Shown here one piece after another: positions 49,158 to 58,937 of a stretch of DNA of 64,000 nucleotides. Origin of the DNA: Metabacillus litoralis (GTDB lineage Bacteria; Bacillota; Bacilli; Bacillales; Bacillaceae); contig NZ_CP033043.1 of the NCBI RefSeq assembly GCF_003667825.1, positions 3,908,001 to 3,972,000 on the forward strand, written 5' to 3'. Below the pieces are notes generated by a model, which was given only the letters and a program-made list of their open reading frames with translations, made no database searches and was not told where the DNA came from. The translations under genes and the position numbers were made by a program. The number at the start of each line of letters is the position of its first letter. The first letter of the stretch is position 1.

Positions 49158-49832
49158 TTACAATAAAGGACTAAGTAAAAAGTGAAATATGTCCATCACG
49201 ATTGCTCTTCCTACTTCAAATACGGGTTGAATAATATACGCATCTAATGGTGTAATCACAAGGATTAAGAAAATAATGATTCCATAGCTCTCATACTGTG
49301 TCATCTTTGAGCGAATATGTGTTGGTGCTAAATCCTCGATAATTCTGTATCCATCTAGTGGTGGAAACGGAAGCAAATTAAAAATAAATAAAATCACATT
49401 AAGAGACACAAAAATATTAAAAAACTGTTCAAGGCTTGTTACCACATTGTCAGGCAGCGCAGAAACAGCATTCGTTGTTAATAATATATACCAAATGGCT
49501 GTTCCTATAAAAGCAATCACTAAGTTACTTAACGGACCGGCGATGGAAACCAACACACCAGCCAAGCGTGGACGTTTGAAAAAGTAACGATTTACCGGGA
49601 CAGGTCTTGCCCAACCAAACCCAGCAATAAAAATAAGGATCGTACCGAATGGATCTAAATGGGCCAATGGATTTAGTGTTAATCTCCCCTGCCGCTCTGC
49701 AGTTGGATCACCGAATTTATAAGCCACATAGGCATGGGCGAATTCATGAAAAGTAAAAGCCACCATAAGTGTAATAATCACATATGGAAACATCTCTAAT
49801 GGAAACGCTAAAAAGCTACTTAAGTCGTTCAT
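49158..49832 (-). CDS. ywhC: Site-2 protease family membrane protein YwhC
   Basis: A 224-residue M50-type membrane metalloprotease with about five helices. The zinc motif HEFAH lies in helix 1 ([20 protein letters not shown] in part) and the second motif [10 protein letters not shown] follows. The family cleaves proteins within the membrane; the substrate is unknown. AAAGGGG precedes the ATG. It is transcribed with ywhD. Confidence 0.92.
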   Translation of the reverse strand: MNDLSSFLAFPLEMFPYVIITLMVAFTFHEFAHAYVAYKFGDPTAERQGRLTLNPLAHLDPFGTILIFIAGFGWARPVPVNRYFFKRPRLAGVLVSIAGPLSNLVIAFIGTAIWYILLTTNAVSALPDNVVTSLEQFFNIFVSLNVILFIFNLLPFPPLDGYRIIEDLAPTHIRSKMTQYESYGIIIFLILVITPLDAYIIQPVFEVGRAIVMDIFHFLLSPLL

Positions 49833-49986
49833 CTTTAACCCCTTTGGTTTTAAATGTATGTAGAGATCACTCTATTATATGTTTTATCTTATCCATTCAT
49901 TATTCTTCTAGCTTAACATGTTACATGCTAGATGTTCGAATAAAGTATACTATATTTAGCCAAAAATGAAAAAAGAGGAGCCCGTA

Positions 49987-50019
49987 AAAAAACCGCCAAA
50001 AATATTAATTTTTGACGGC
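49987..50019 (-). terminator. Terminator of ywgA
   Basis: Stem GCCGTCAAAAAT / ATTTTTGGCGG (with one mismatch) and TTTTTTT on the minus strand, overlapping the last codons of ywgA. Confidence 0.8.
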
Positions 50020-50523
50020 CTCATTTTTCACAAGATTTTTGATTGATTTAATATAGTCATATGCATCAGCAATTTCTTCTTCGGTATAGCGCTGCTTGCT
50101 TTTTAGCGTGAATACTTTTTCCTTCACTTCTTCTTCTGTTAGTCCTTCAAAGTATAAAACGGTTGAGACTAATTCTAGAAAGCGGGAACTTTGTTCATTT
50201 AAATTTAGCATACATTCCTTAAACTGTGGCATGTCCAGGTCATAGTGTCCAAGAAATTCACTTCCCGTATCTGTTAAGGAATATCTGTATTGAAAATATC
50301 CACCCTTTTTTTCATGAACTTCCTCTAAAAAGCCTAGGTTGCAAAGCTCTTCAATTCGTAAAATAAGCTCTTCTGAATATGGTCCGTAAAAGTGGAAATT
50401 GTATTTTTCATAAAAAGGCAGATCAATCTTTTTTGCAATATAAATCATCTTTTGCAGTTTTTTCCGACCAATGATTTCCCCAGCAGATGAAATAACCTTC
50501 ATCAGCTTTGCATGTTCTTTCAT
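50005..50523 (-). CDS. ywgA: YwgA family protein
   Basis: A 172-residue winged-helix-like protein of the YwgA family (KEHAKLMKVISSAGEIIGRKK, then LQKMIYIAKKIDLPFYEKY). It is conserved upstream of ywfO in Bacillus; function unknown. The start at 50523 gives family length; in-frame readings further upstream (to 50589) have no better ribosome site, so the start is uncertain. Confidence 0.82.
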   Translation of the reverse strand: MKEHAKLMKVISSAGEIIGRKKLQKMIYIAKKIDLPFYEKYNFHFYGPYSEELILRIEELCNLGFLEEVHEKKGGYFQYRYSLTDTGSEFLGHYDLDMPQFKECMLNLNEQSSRFLELVSTVLYFEGLTEEEVKEKVFTLKSKQRYTEEEIADAYDYIKSIKNLVKNEAVKN

Positions 50524-50613
50524 CAATGCCCCGTCATCTCCTAACTCTTTCTTTGTTTCATCGTTAAAAAAATTTATGTCTAGTCTCAAGATGAGGACGT
50601 GTCATTCCTCTTT

Positions 50614-51912
50614 CTATTTATCTAAGTTCAATAACTCAAGAATCTTCTTCTTAGCAGCCTTTTTCGTTGAAAAGTCCTCCAATAAGTCCAATGGAAAATA
50701 TAATTTATGGTCCGTTCTTCTTTTTCCAGAAATGGCATCCACAATCTCTGATTCTCTTGATAATTCTCGCAAATCACCGTTAGACATTAATAAATGAATA
50801 GGTAACCGTTCTTCTTCTTCACCTGGACGGTAAAAATCATAAGGGAGATCTGAGGAGGAATCTACAACAAGGTAGTATTCCGGATCAATTCCAGCCTTTT
50901 TAAATAGAGTTGTGAGCTCCATTAGTGTCATCATTTGGACATTTGGATTGAACTCCACATATTTAAAGAGCTGACGGTTCATAAAACGACAGCATAAATC
51001 ACGTAAAATATGATCGTCTTCATCTTGCCAAGCTTGGAAATAATACAAAATAATGGATTCATCCAGCTTTAAGTAATCCTGAAGAGTTAGCTCTTCTTCA
51101 AATAAGGAATAAAAATGAATAGGATCATGTTTGAAGGTATAAAACTCTTGGTGGAGTTGTTTTGCACGATGAAGGATTTTGGTTAAAATCACTTCAGCAC
51201 TGCGAGTAACCGGGTGAAAATACACCTGCCAATACATTTGATATCGGCTCATAATGTAGTCCTCAACGGCATGCATACCACTGCTTTTAATGACAACCTG
51301 ATCCTCACGAGGTCTCATTACCCGTAAAATCCGCTCCATATCAAAGTGGCCATAGCTAACACCAGTGTAGTAAGCATCACGTTGCAGATAATCCATACGG
51401 TCAGCATCAATCTGGCTAGATATTAAACTAACAACCTGTTTCTTTTCATAGGTTTTGGCAATAACCTCTGCGACCTTTTTAGGAAAATCATCTTCCACTT
51501 CTTTTAACACTGAGTTCACCTCAGTATCTCCTAGTATAATCGCCTGAGTAAAATCTTCATGATCAAGATGGAATACCTTTTCAAATGAGTGAGAAAACGG
51601 ACCATGACCTAAATCATGTAATAAGGCCGCACAAAGGCATAACAGCCTTTCTTCATCATCCCATTCCGGTCTTCCATTAAAAACATCATCAACAATTCTG
51701 CGCACAATCTCATACACACCTAATGAATGGTTAAATCGACTATGCTCAGCACCATGAAAGGTTAGATAGGTTGTCCCTAATTGACGTATTCTTCTTAAAC
51801 GCTGAAATTCCTTCGTACCGATCAGATCCCAAATGAGCTTATCACGTACATGAATATAGCGGTGAACGGGATCCTTAAATACCTTTTCTTCAGACAACTT
51901 TCTATTTTTCAT
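50614..51912 (-). CDS. ywfO: HD-domain phosphohydrolase YwfO
   Basis: A 432-residue HD protein, with GAEHSRFNHSLGVYEI and the metal pair HD in AALLHDLGHGPFSHSFE. Such enzymes act on (deoxy)nucleoside triphosphates or related compounds. The start at 51912 is preceded by GGAAG at close spacing; a GTG-started extension to 51942 has no ribosome site. It is adjacent to ywgA as in B. subtilis. The fold is clear, the substrate inferred. Confidence 0.9.
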   Translation of the reverse strand: MKNRKLSEEKVFKDPVHRYIHVRDKLIWDLIGTKEFQRLRRIRQLGTTYLTFHGAEHSRFNHSLGVYEIVRRIVDDVFNGRPEWDDEERLLCLCAALLHDLGHGPFSHSFEKVFHLDHEDFTQAIILGDTEVNSVLKEVEDDFPKKVAEVIAKTYEKKQVVSLISSQIDADRMDYLQRDAYYTGVSYGHFDMERILRVMRPREDQVVIKSSGMHAVEDYIMSRYQMYWQVYFHPVTRSAEVILTKILHRAKQLHQEFYTFKHDPIHFYSLFEEELTLQDYLKLDESIILYYFQAWQDEDDHILRDLCCRFMNRQLFKYVEFNPNVQMMTLMELTTLFKKAGIDPEYYLVVDSSSDLPYDFYRPGEEEERLPIHLLMSNGDLRELSRESEIVDAISGKRRTDHKLYFPLDLLEDFSTKKAAKKKILELLNLDK

Positions 51913-52022
51913 TGTCTTCCACTTCCGTTCTAACTTAATCACTAATACCTAATCTTTCTCTCATCACTACATCTATTATATCGGGTTCCATTCGACAATC
52001 CCACCCATAATTCGGAAATCCG

Positions 52023-52051
52023 TTCGACAAACTTCGGGAAGTGACAGGCAC
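52023..52051. repeat. GTGCCTGTCAC dispersed element, copy 3
   Basis: On the minus strand GTGCCTGTCACTTCCCGAAG followed by TTTGTCGAA, a perfect Spo0A-box core. A second TTCGACAA lies at 51991-51998. It sits between ywfO and the DUF1450 gene. Confidence 0.7.
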
Positions 52052-52108
52052 CAAAAAACCCGGCCCACCAAACAAAAACATCACCATGTAAACCGGTACA
52101 AGGTGATG

Positions 52109-52333
52109 TTATTTTCCCAATTTCTTCTCGATCTTTTCGATAAGTTCGTCTTCTGTTGGTGCAGCTAGTGGCCGGTTGTTTACGAAGGCGAATGCTTTTT
52201 TTCTGCCTGGTCCACAGTAGGATTGACATGCAATGTCTATTGTAGCTTCTGAATCTATTTTTTTTAATTTTGGTATGAGTGTTTTAATGTTTGTTGCTTG
52301 ACAATCATCACAAATTCGAAATTCATTTGCCAT
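52109..52333 (-). CDS. DUF1450 family small protein
   Basis: A 74-residue small cytosolic protein (DUF1450/YuzB type). It has CDDC near residue 8-11 and [20 protein letters not shown], a two-cysteine cluster that suggests metal or iron-sulfur binding, and an acidic C-terminal helix. AGGGACTGG precedes the ATG. A second reading frame over the same region (52264-52479) is discussed under rejected items. Confidence 0.85.
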   Translation of the reverse strand: MANEFRICDDCQATNIKTLIPKLKKIDSEATIDIACQSYCGPGRKKAFAFVNNRPLAAPTEDELIEKIEKKLGK

Positions 52334-52692
52334 CGATGATCCAGTCCCTTCTCTATTCGAACAGTACTTTCTACCGTTTTTTCACTAAGAGACATTTTAC
52401 CTTGATTCGACCAGTGATGCAAGTAAGCTGAAGCTTGTCCTTTTACTATTTCATTTCCTTCAGCGGGTTCATTTTCCATTTCTTTTCCTAAACATGAATA
52501 AAAATGGTTATAGTAGATTATAAAAGTGAAAGATATTCACCAATTTCCACAGCCAAATACAGGAAATATTTATTAGTTTAGAAAAAATCTACTATCCTCT
52601 TAAGAAAATTGTATAAAACAACTCATTCTTGTCCATGCTTAGTAACAGTTAATAGTAAACAATATTTATTTCATATAGGGAGTTGGACATTT

Positions 52693-53475
52693 ATGAAACA
52701 AAGACAAGACGCATGGTCAGAAGAGAATGATTTATTACTAGCCGAAACGGTTTTACGACATGTTCGTGAAGGAAGCACACAATTAAATGCATTTGAAGAA
52801 GTTGGAGATAAGTTAAATCGTACTTCTGCTGCATGTGGGTTCCGCTGGAATGCTGTTGTTCGTCACGACTATGAAAAAGCATTACAACTAGCGAAAAAGC
52901 AACGCAAACAAAGAATGAGAGCTTTAGGAAAAGGACAACCTGTTAAAAAGCAATTACTTTATACACCAGATGCTCCTTCAGTAGATGTAGAAGATTTCGA
53001 TGAGCAAGAAGAGCAATCAATGATGTCGATGTCTGCATTAGAAAGCCATATGGCAGAGGTAATGCCTGCAGATGAAGATGTATCTACTTCATTTACAAAA
53101 CAAGCACAACCAGCGCCAGTAAGACAACCTGTTGCCACTCAGCAAGCTCAAGCTACTACTAATAGATTAACAATGGATCAAGTTATTGCATTCTTGCAGT
53201 CTTATAAAACAAACAACGTTCAATCAGAAGCACTAAAAAGTGAAAACCTTCGTTTAAAGCGTGAAGTTCAAGAGCTCTCTTCACAAAATGATGAGCTACA
53301 AAAGAAAGTTGACCGATTAGAACAAGATACCGTTACAGTTCAAGAAGACTATGAAACATTAATGAAAATCATGAACCGCGCAAGAAAGCTTGTTCTATTT
53401 GATGAAGAAGACCGCACAGTGCCAACTACATTTAAAATGGATCGCAATGGAAATTTAGAGAAAATGGCTGAATAA
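52693..53475 (+). CDS. rsfA: Sporulation regulator RsfA
   Basis: A 260-residue DNA-binding regulator that modulates the forespore sigma-F programme in B. subtilis. N-terminal Myb/SANT-like domain ([20 protein letters not shown], then [20 protein letters not shown]) and [12 protein letters not shown], an acidic Gln/Ala-rich middle and a C-terminal coiled coil. The start at 52693 follows AGGGAG; a reading to 52609 overruns the ribosome site. A terminator follows at 53486-53510. Confidence 0.94.
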   Translation: MKQRQDAWSEENDLLLAETVLRHVREGSTQLNAFEEVGDKLNRTSAACGFRWNAVVRHDYEKALQLAKKQRKQRMRALGKGQPVKKQLLYTPDAPSVDVEDFDEQEEQSMMSMSALESHMAEVMPADEDVSTSFTKQAQPAPVRQPVATQQAQATTNRLTMDQVIAFLQSYKTNNVQSEALKSENLRLKREVQELSSQNDELQKKVDRLEQDTVTVQEDYETLMKIMNRARKLVLFDEEDRTVPTTFKMDRNGNLEKMAE

Positions 53476-53485
53476 ATGCTAGTAG

Positions 53486-53510
53486 AAGACGTGATGATCA
53501 CGTCTTTTTA
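53486..53510 (+). terminator. Terminator of rsfA
   Basis: Stem AAGACGTGA / TCACGTCTT with a 3-nt loop followed by TTTACATTTTTT. Confidence 0.85.
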
Positions 53511-53592
53511 CATTTTTTAAAAACTTTCATGAAACTCTACTGAATCTTCATTCGTATATAGTGATCATATTAAGTGAAAAGGTTGGTTTAAC

Positions 53593-54411
53593 ATGGAAAA
53601 TCAAAATTGGCTGCAATCAGAATTAAAGGTCATCGAAAAATGGGAGCAGGATCAAAAAGGCATTTGGTTTTGGGAGCGAATTGGTCGCCTTCCTTTTAAG
53701 CTATTAGATAAAATCACTCCAGCTTTTATTCAAAAAAAGATTGGTGTTCTTTTAGATGAATTAGGGCAATTCGTCCAAACTGGTGGACAATATTTAACAC
53801 AGGAAAAACTCGTGTTAGGAAAGCTGAGAAAGAAAGCTGGTAACGAAGCTTTAACACTTCCCGACATTTCCAGTCTTCCTCTTGCAACAATGGATGAAGT
53901 AGGAGAAGAGTTAAAATCAAACCGCAGCAAGCTTGCGACCATTCAAGGAGCAACAACAGGGGTCGGCGGAATTTTCACCCTTGCCATTGATATTCCCGTT
54001 CTACTCGGTCTTTCATTAAAAACGCTTCAAGAAATAGCGATCACATATGGATATGACCCAAGCAAACGTGAGGAACGAATTTTCATTGTAAAATGCCTTC
54101 AGTTTTCTTCTGCCGATATTGTGGGAAAACAGGCGATATTAAATGAATTATCATCGTTCTACAAAAGAAATGAAAACACAAATAATGAAATGATCTCACA
54201 GCTTCAAGGCTGGCGTGAGGTTGTTTACACTTACCGCGATCAATTTGGGTGGAAAAAACTACTGCAAATGGTGCCAATCGCAGGCATTGTATTCGGGGCA
54301 CTAACAAATCGCTCTATGATTCACGATTTATCAGAAACAGCGATTATGTTGTACCGGAAAAGAAGAATACTAGAAAAACTAGATGCATACGAAAAAGAGT
54401 TAGCTGAGTAA
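53593..54411 (+). CDS. EcsC family protein
   Basis: A 272-residue protein with the EcsC domain, with hydrophobic stretches around TGVGGIFTLAIDIPVLLGLS and MVPIAGIVFGALTN. Its role is not established; the B. subtilis EcsC protein acts with an ABC transporter, but no transporter lies beside it here. GTGAAAAGGTTGG-type ribosome site (AAAGG) precedes the ATG. It converges on lipL across a shared terminator. Confidence 0.8.
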   Translation: MENQNWLQSELKVIEKWEQDQKGIWFWERIGRLPFKLLDKITPAFIQKKIGVLLDELGQFVQTGGQYLTQEKLVLGKLRKKAGNEALTLPDISSLPLATMDEVGEELKSNRSKLATIQGATTGVGGIFTLAIDIPVLLGLSLKTLQEIAITYGYDPSKREERIFIVKCLQFSSADIVGKQAILNELSSFYKRNENTNNEMISQLQGWREVVYTYRDQFGWKKLLQMVPIAGIVFGALTNRSMIHDLSETAIMLYRKRRILEKLDAYEKELAE

Positions 54412-54425
54412 GTCAGCTAACTCTT
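54395..54425. terminator. Bidirectional terminator between the EcsC and lipL genes
   Basis: A 13-bp perfect stem AAGAGTTAGCTGA / TCAGCTAACTCTT with a 5-nt loop that overlaps both coding ends. Confidence 0.85.
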
Positions 54426-55262
54426 AAATATTTTTTCATTACGATCGATCATTCGCACCAAATTTTGTTGGAAACGCAGCTGTTCATCCACTGTAAGAGA
54501 TGATGAAATCAGCTCCTGACTATGTTCCTTCAAGGTAAGAAGCAGTTCTAACAGCATCTTTTCAACCGTTAGCTCTACTTGAAGTAAATCACTAAGTGAT
54601 GACATCGTTTCCGGTTTAATCACTGGAAACGTGAACTTCGTTTGTTCATTTTTTAAAGAGAGCTCATAAAATTGACGAATTAGGTCCGCCCTGTCTTCGC
54701 CGCTGCCTGTTACACAAAGGTAAATCTGGACCGCTACTCCACCGCGCAGCCTTCTTTGTGAAATCCCTGCAAATTTCTTGCCATTTATACTTAAATCATA
54801 GCTACCAGGACAATAAGAACCAACAATTTCACGTGCTTCAATCTTCGTATCATATTTTTTTAGCATCAGCCTGATTAAATCAAGCATCGCATCATAGCCA
54901 CGATCAATATCAATTCCTTTTTCACTATCAGGGAAAATGAGCGATATATTTAATACATCCTTATCTAATACAACCGCAAGGCCCCCGGAATTTCGAACAA
55001 TCACATGAAATCCTTGGTTTTTGAGAAATTGTACACCTTCCTCTAAATATGGAAGCTTGGTATCTTGGATTCCCAGCACAATCGTTTGATGATGCACCCA
55101 CGTTCTCACTGTTGCTGGTGACTCATTTTTTCCAACACTTGCACACAATGTGTCGTCAATTGCAAACGAGTGCTTCGCATCAAATTGCGGTCCCAGGCTT
55201 GATTGATCAATGATCCGCCATTGTGGCTGATGGATTAAAGAGGAAGGTAATAGATTGGTCAT
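54417..55262 (-). CDS. lipL: Octanoyl-[GcvH]:protein N-octanoyltransferase LipL
   Basis: A 281-residue lipoate-pathway amidotransferase that moves octanoyl groups from GcvH to other lipoyl domains. The catalytic cysteine is C151 in [10 protein letters not shown], with the following lysine in [13 protein letters not shown] and [17 protein letters not shown] in the substrate pocket. B. subtilis LipL (YwfL) lies next to pta; here the sigma-54 cluster separates them. AAGGAGT precedes the ATG. Confidence 0.93.
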   Translation of the reverse strand: MTNLLPSSLIHQPQWRIIDQSSLGPQFDAKHSFAIDDTLCASVGKNESPATVRTWVHHQTIVLGIQDTKLPYLEEGVQFLKNQGFHVIVRNSGGLAVVLDKDVLNISLIFPDSEKGIDIDRGYDAMLDLIRLMLKKYDTKIEAREIVGSYCPGSYDLSINGKKFAGISQRRLRGGVAVQIYLCVTGSGEDRADLIRQFYELSLKNEQTKFTFPVIKPETMSSLSDLLQVELTVEKMLLELLLTLKEHSQELISSSLTVDEQLRFQQNLVRMIDRNEKIFKS

Positions 55263-55343
55263 GAGAATTACTCCTTAAAACAGTTTCGTTCATTCATTAT
55301 ACCACTATTATTCTTCATTCTATCCTCATTTTCGTTTCCAAAT

Positions 55344-56333
55344 CTAAATCCCGTTATTCACCTCTACTTGTTCTTCTGAGGCTCCTTCTATCAATCTTCG
55401 TTTTTTTAACGCAACTAAGCTAATCATCTCAAATGCTACCGCTGATGCCAGTGCAGCAGTAATTTCGCCATGATCATAGGCAGGAAGCACTTCCACAAGA
55501 TCAAATCCAACTAAGTTAAGACCATCAAGTGCTCTCACATATTCTAATGCTTCGTGACTCGTTGGACCGGCAACCTCAGGGGTACCAGTTCCAGGCGCAT
55601 AAGCAGGATCGACAAAATCAATATCAAATGTTACAAAAACAGGACGATCTTTTCCTATTCGTTCATGAATACGACGAATAACCTCGTCCTGACCAAGCTT
55701 TCTTGTTTCACTCATCGTGATTACCTCAAAGCCCAGATCTTTAGCATCCTGGATATCACTTGGACCATATAAAGGACCTCGCATGCCGATTTGAATAGAA
55801 TGATCAACATCAAGTAATCCTTCTTCAACCGCCCGACGGAATGGTGTTCCATGTGTGTATTTTTCTCCATAATAATGATCCCACGTATCACCATGTGAAT
55901 CAAAATGAACCAATGCAACCGGGCCATATTTTTCATGAAAAGCACGTAAATTTCCTAATGAAATAGAGTGGTCTCCTCCTAAAATAATCGGCACAATTCC
56001 TTTATCTAAAATTGGCTTTAAGCCTTGCTGCATTCGGTCATACGTTCTTAGCACATTACCTGGAACAATATCGATATCTCCGTAATCCACACCAGAGCAA
56101 TAATCAAAGATATTAATATCCTGATCAGGATTATAAGGTCTTAGTAAAACAGAAAAATTACGAATATGCTGCGGGCCGTAGCGTGTTCCCACGCGGTTTG
56201 TTGCCGCTGTATCAAAAGGTACTCCAACCACAACAAAATCAACAGAATCAGTTGTTGGAAGATGCTCTAATCTCATAAATGTTCGGATACCAGAAAAACG
56301 CGGTGATTGGGAAGAATCTTTTGGTTGATACAT
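55344..56333 (-). CDS. Guanidinobutyrase-like ureohydrolase
   Basis: A 329-residue agmatinase-family enzyme with the metal motifs LGGDHS, FDSHGDTWD and FDIDFVDPAYAPGTGTPE. The DSHGDT form, rather than DAHTD of SpeB, and the N-terminal QSPRFSGIRTFMRL are seen in guanidinobutyrases and guanidinopropionases. It likely releases urea from 4-guanidinobutyrate or a related compound. The start at 56333 follows AAGGAG. A consensus sigma-54 promoter lies 70 bp upstream. A speB gene elsewhere in the window supports a different role for this one. Confidence 0.87.
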   Translation of the reverse strand: MYQPKDSSQSPRFSGIRTFMRLEHLPTTDSVDFVVVGVPFDTAATNRVGTRYGPQHIRNFSVLLRPYNPDQDINIFDYCSGVDYGDIDIVPGNVLRTYDRMQQGLKPILDKGIVPIILGGDHSISLGNLRAFHEKYGPVALVHFDSHGDTWDHYYGEKYTHGTPFRRAVEEGLLDVDHSIQIGMRGPLYGPSDIQDAKDLGFEVITMSETRKLGQDEVIRRIHERIGKDRPVFVTFDIDFVDPAYAPGTGTPEVAGPTSHEALEYVRALDGLNLVGFDLVEVLPAYDHGEITAALASAVAFEMISLVALKKRRLIEGASEEQVEVNNGI

Positions 56334-56386
56334 TGTGAATCGACTCCTTTTTATCATTAATTTTTAATGAGTACAAAAATAAAAAA

Positions 56387-56407
56387 GCATGACATTATCT
56401 GTCATGC
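56387..56407 (-). terminator. Terminator of the sigma-54 activator gene, overlapping a -12 element
   Basis: On the minus strand, stem GCATGACA / TGTCATGC with a 5-nt loop and TTTTTTATTTTT. The GC of the sigma-54 -12 element is the first two bases of the stem, and the predicted start (about 56394) falls at the first base of the 3' arm. RNA from that promoter therefore lacks the 5' arm and cannot form the stem. Confidence 0.75.
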
Positions 56408-56420
56408 AAAATCCGTGCCA
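56404..56420 (-). promoter_or_regulatory. Sigma-54 promoter of the guanidinobutyrase-like gene
   Basis: TGGCAC-N5-TTGCAT on the minus strand, a full match to the -24/-12 consensus TGGCAC-N5-TTGCW. The activator encoded immediately upstream is a sigma-54 AAA+ protein. Confidence 0.88.
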
Positions 56421-56424
56421 CCTA

Positions 56425-57804
56425 TTAATCTATGTTATATTTTTTTAGCTTTCTCACTGCTGTTGGTTGACTAATTCCAAGCTTTTCAGCGATTTTTGTA
56501 GTCGTGATAAATTTTTCCTTTGCTTGTAGAAATACCTTTCCCTCAACTTTTTCTAAAATGTCCTTTAACGAGGTACTTTCTAAATGATAAACAATGTCGG
56601 AATTGCTTTCTGATCGGTACGATTCTGGCAAATTATCTACAGAGATTAACTGACTTGGAGTGGTTACAACGAGCCGCTCTAATAAATTCATTAACTCGCG
56701 AACATTGCCCTTCCATTTATGGTTGATCAGATGCTCCATGACGGCATCATCCAATTCTCTTGTTCGATGATATTTTTGAGAAAAATAATCTAAAAAATAA
56801 TAGATCAGCGGAACAAGATCCCCGCTTCTTTCCTGTAACGACGGCACATGAATCGGCACAACATTTAACCGAAAATATAAATCTTCTCGAAATAACTTTT
56901 GCTCGACCAACTCTTGGAGATGTTGATTTGTTGCAGCAAGCAACCGGAAATCAACTTTTCTTAACTTTGTGCCACCAACACGGTAAAACTGCTTTTCTTG
57001 AATTAATTTTAATAGCTTTACTTGATTTTCAAGAGAAAGCTCGCCTACTTCATCTAGAAAAAGTGTCCCTCCTTCTGCAAGCTCTGCTAGCCCCATTTTT
57101 CCGCTTCTACTTGCACCCGTAAAGGATCCAGCTTCATAGCCAAAGAACTCCGCTTCAAATAATGATTGTGGAATGGCCCCGCAATTCACCTCAATAAATG
57201 GCTTTTTCTTTCGCGGGCTTAAGTTATGTATGTATTTGGCAATTAGTGATTTACCAACACCGGACTCTCCTAACAATAAAACATTCACATCAACATCTGA
57301 TACCTGCTTTGCCATTTGCAGCGTCATTTTCATTTTTTTATCTTCAGCAATTAAGCCATCTGCAGACAGCTGTTCCCTCTTTAACGATTGAATCTCGTCT
57401 TTCACACGCGTCATTTCATCTTCCATTTTTGATAAATAGCTTTTCATCGTTAATAATTCCGTTACGTCATGTGAGTAGCTAACAACACGGTGAATGTCAC
57501 CACTTTTGTCCACAACAGGAATACCAGTAACCAAGAGCTTTTTCCCTTTATTCGTGCTTTGGACAATTGTTACTTTTTCTTTTTTCTTCAACACGATCGG
57601 GGTGATGGCTGGAGAAAATACACCTTCACTTTCCAGCTCATAAACTGTGCGTCCAATTAGCTGTTCATAAGGAATTTGGTAGATTTCTGCTGTAGCTTGT
57701 GTGGCACGCAGAATAACACCTTGTTCGGTTGTGACGAGCAAATCATCTTTTAGAGAATTCAAAATTTCCTCTGCATCAGTAGTTGTGCCCACTGCTTCCT
57801 TCAT
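56425..57804 (-). CDS. PAS and AAA+ sigma-54-dependent activator (RocR-like)
   Basis: A 459-residue bacterial enhancer-binding protein. PAS sensor (about 10-120), short coiled linker, AAA+ domain (about 155-385) with Walker A GESGVGKS (179-186), the sigma-54 contact loop GSFTGA (226-231, Ser in place of the usual Ala), Walker B GGTLFLDEVGEL, and a C-terminal helix-turn-helix (TKIAEKLGISQPTAVRKL). The PAS domain suggests a small-molecule signal. It lies between the two sigma-54 promoters of the cluster and likely drives both. Confidence 0.93.
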   Translation of the reverse strand: MKEAVGTTTDAEEILNSLKDDLLVTTEQGVILRATQATAEIYQIPYEQLIGRTVYELESEGVFSPAITPIVLKKKEKVTIVQSTNKGKKLLVTGIPVVDKSGDIHRVVSYSHDVTELLTMKSYLSKMEDEMTRVKDEIQSLKREQLSADGLIAEDKKMKMTLQMAKQVSDVDVNVLLLGESGVGKSLIAKYIHNLSPRKKKPFIEVNCGAIPQSLFEAEFFGYEAGSFTGASRSGKMGLAELAEGGTLFLDEVGELSLENQVKLLKLIQEKQFYRVGGTKLRKVDFRLLAATNQHLQELVEQKLFREDLYFRLNVVPIHVPSLQERSGDLVPLIYYFLDYFSQKYHRTRELDDAVMEHLINHKWKGNVRELMNLLERLVVTTPSQLISVDNLPESYRSESNSDIVYHLESTSLKDILEKVEGKVFLQAKEKFITTTKIAEKLGISQPTAVRKLKKYNID

Positions 57805-58055
57805 CGTATCACCACCTCTTTTGGATTATTCATCTATGTATAGTATATTCATTTTTGAATAGTCAGTCTATTTGTTTTTCGTGGAATGGTTGGCTTAATT
57901 CATACTATGAGTAACTTGGCAGTGCATTTTATGGTGGAAACTGAAGTGATTTGCTAGTTCGATAGATATACAGGAGCTATTTTATGATGGAGATCGTGTG
58001 GGATGGTCCTGGGTGACTCTGATTTTCTTAGTATTGGGTTGGAGGCCGGATGTTT

Positions 58056-58200
58056 CGTTTTTTTCTTGTCTCGATTCTCCTAGTATCTGGACTCATTCGG
58101 ACGCTTTGGGCTCTTTCTTGTCTCGATTCTTCCTGTATCGGAACATAACCCAGCACACTTCTCTTTTTCTTGTCTCAATTCGGTTGAAGACCAAATCATT
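58056..58200. repeat. 52-bp palindromic array C (three degenerate units)
   Basis: TCTCGATTCT or TCTCAATTCG begin at 58069, 58121 and 58173, exactly 52 bp apart, with remnants of AGTATC-GGAC right arms and of the CTTTGGGCTC linker. It is a decayed relative of array B. It lies between the cyclase gene and the activator gene; the rest of 57805-58280 shows no gene. Confidence 0.75.
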
Positions 58201-58280
58201 GATCTTTCCCCCTCCCAACTCACACCAGCTACTCCTTCCAACATCCACAAAAAAGGTCAGGGACCACCGTCCCCAACCAT

Positions 58281-58928
58281 CTATTCTTCCATTTCAATCG
58301 CAATCGCTCGTACCGGAGATCCGTCAATCCCCTTTAACTTTAACGGCAATGCGATAATGAATGGATTTGGAAAATCAATAAGATCAAAGTTTGTGAAGTT
58401 TTCCCCGATGATTCCATTTACCTTTGTGATTAAATCATGTCCCTCAAACGAGCTTCCATCTGGAGGGTCAATATTTAAAGCATCAATAAAGAAGGTTTTT
58501 ATCCCTCTGCTCAATAGCTCCTCAATGACCTCAGGTTTTAGATAAGGATGTTCAAAATAAGCTGGCTGACCAAGATACTTTGACCAGCCCGTATGAAATA
58601 AAGCAATATCTCCTTCCTGACAATGAGGTAACTTTTCCATCATATCTTCTAATGTAATGGCCTCTTTTTTGTTTTTGCCGGTTACATCAAACAAAATGCC
58701 TCTGCCCATAAACTGCTGAAGCGGCACCTCATCGATTTTTTGGCCATCGTTATGAAAATGATATGGTGCATCGACGTGTGTGCCGGTATGTGAGCCAATT
58801 TTTAATAAACTAACATTGTAGCCGTCTCGTTCAAATGTGGCAGCAGGCTGCAGTGATGGCTCTGGATCCCCCGGGTAGATTGGGGTTTGTTCTGTAATCG
58901 ATATTGACAGGTCAACGACCTTTTTCAT
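58281..58928 (-). CDS. Cyclase family / kynurenine-formamidase-like hydrolase
   Basis: A 215-residue metal-dependent hydrolase of the cyclase family with the HTGTHVDAPYHF motif at about residues 49-60 and GDIALFHTGWSKYL. Relatives include arylformamidases and related amide or ester hydrolases. The start at 58928 follows GGTAGGAG; an ATG at 58934 is too close to it. It is the last gene of the operon starting at the aldehyde dehydrogenase. Substrate unknown. Confidence 0.88.
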   Translation of the reverse strand: MKKVVDLSISITEQTPIYPGDPEPSLQPAATFERDGYNVSLLKIGSHTGTHVDAPYHFHNDGQKIDEVPLQQFMGRGILFDVTGKNKKEAITLEDMMEKLPHCQEGDIALFHTGWSKYLGQPAYFEHPYLKPEVIEELLSRGIKTFFIDALNIDPPDGSSFEGHDLITKVNGIIGENFTNFDLIDFPNPFIIALPLKLKGIDGSPVRAIAIEMEE

Positions 58929-58937
58929 GTTCATCTC

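Noticed and set aside
52264..52479. 71-aa ORF upstream of and overlapping the DUF1450 gene
   Set aside because: It has a possible AGGA site, but it overlaps the well-supported DUF1450 start by 70 bp in another frame and matches no family I know. A short leader peptide cannot be excluded.
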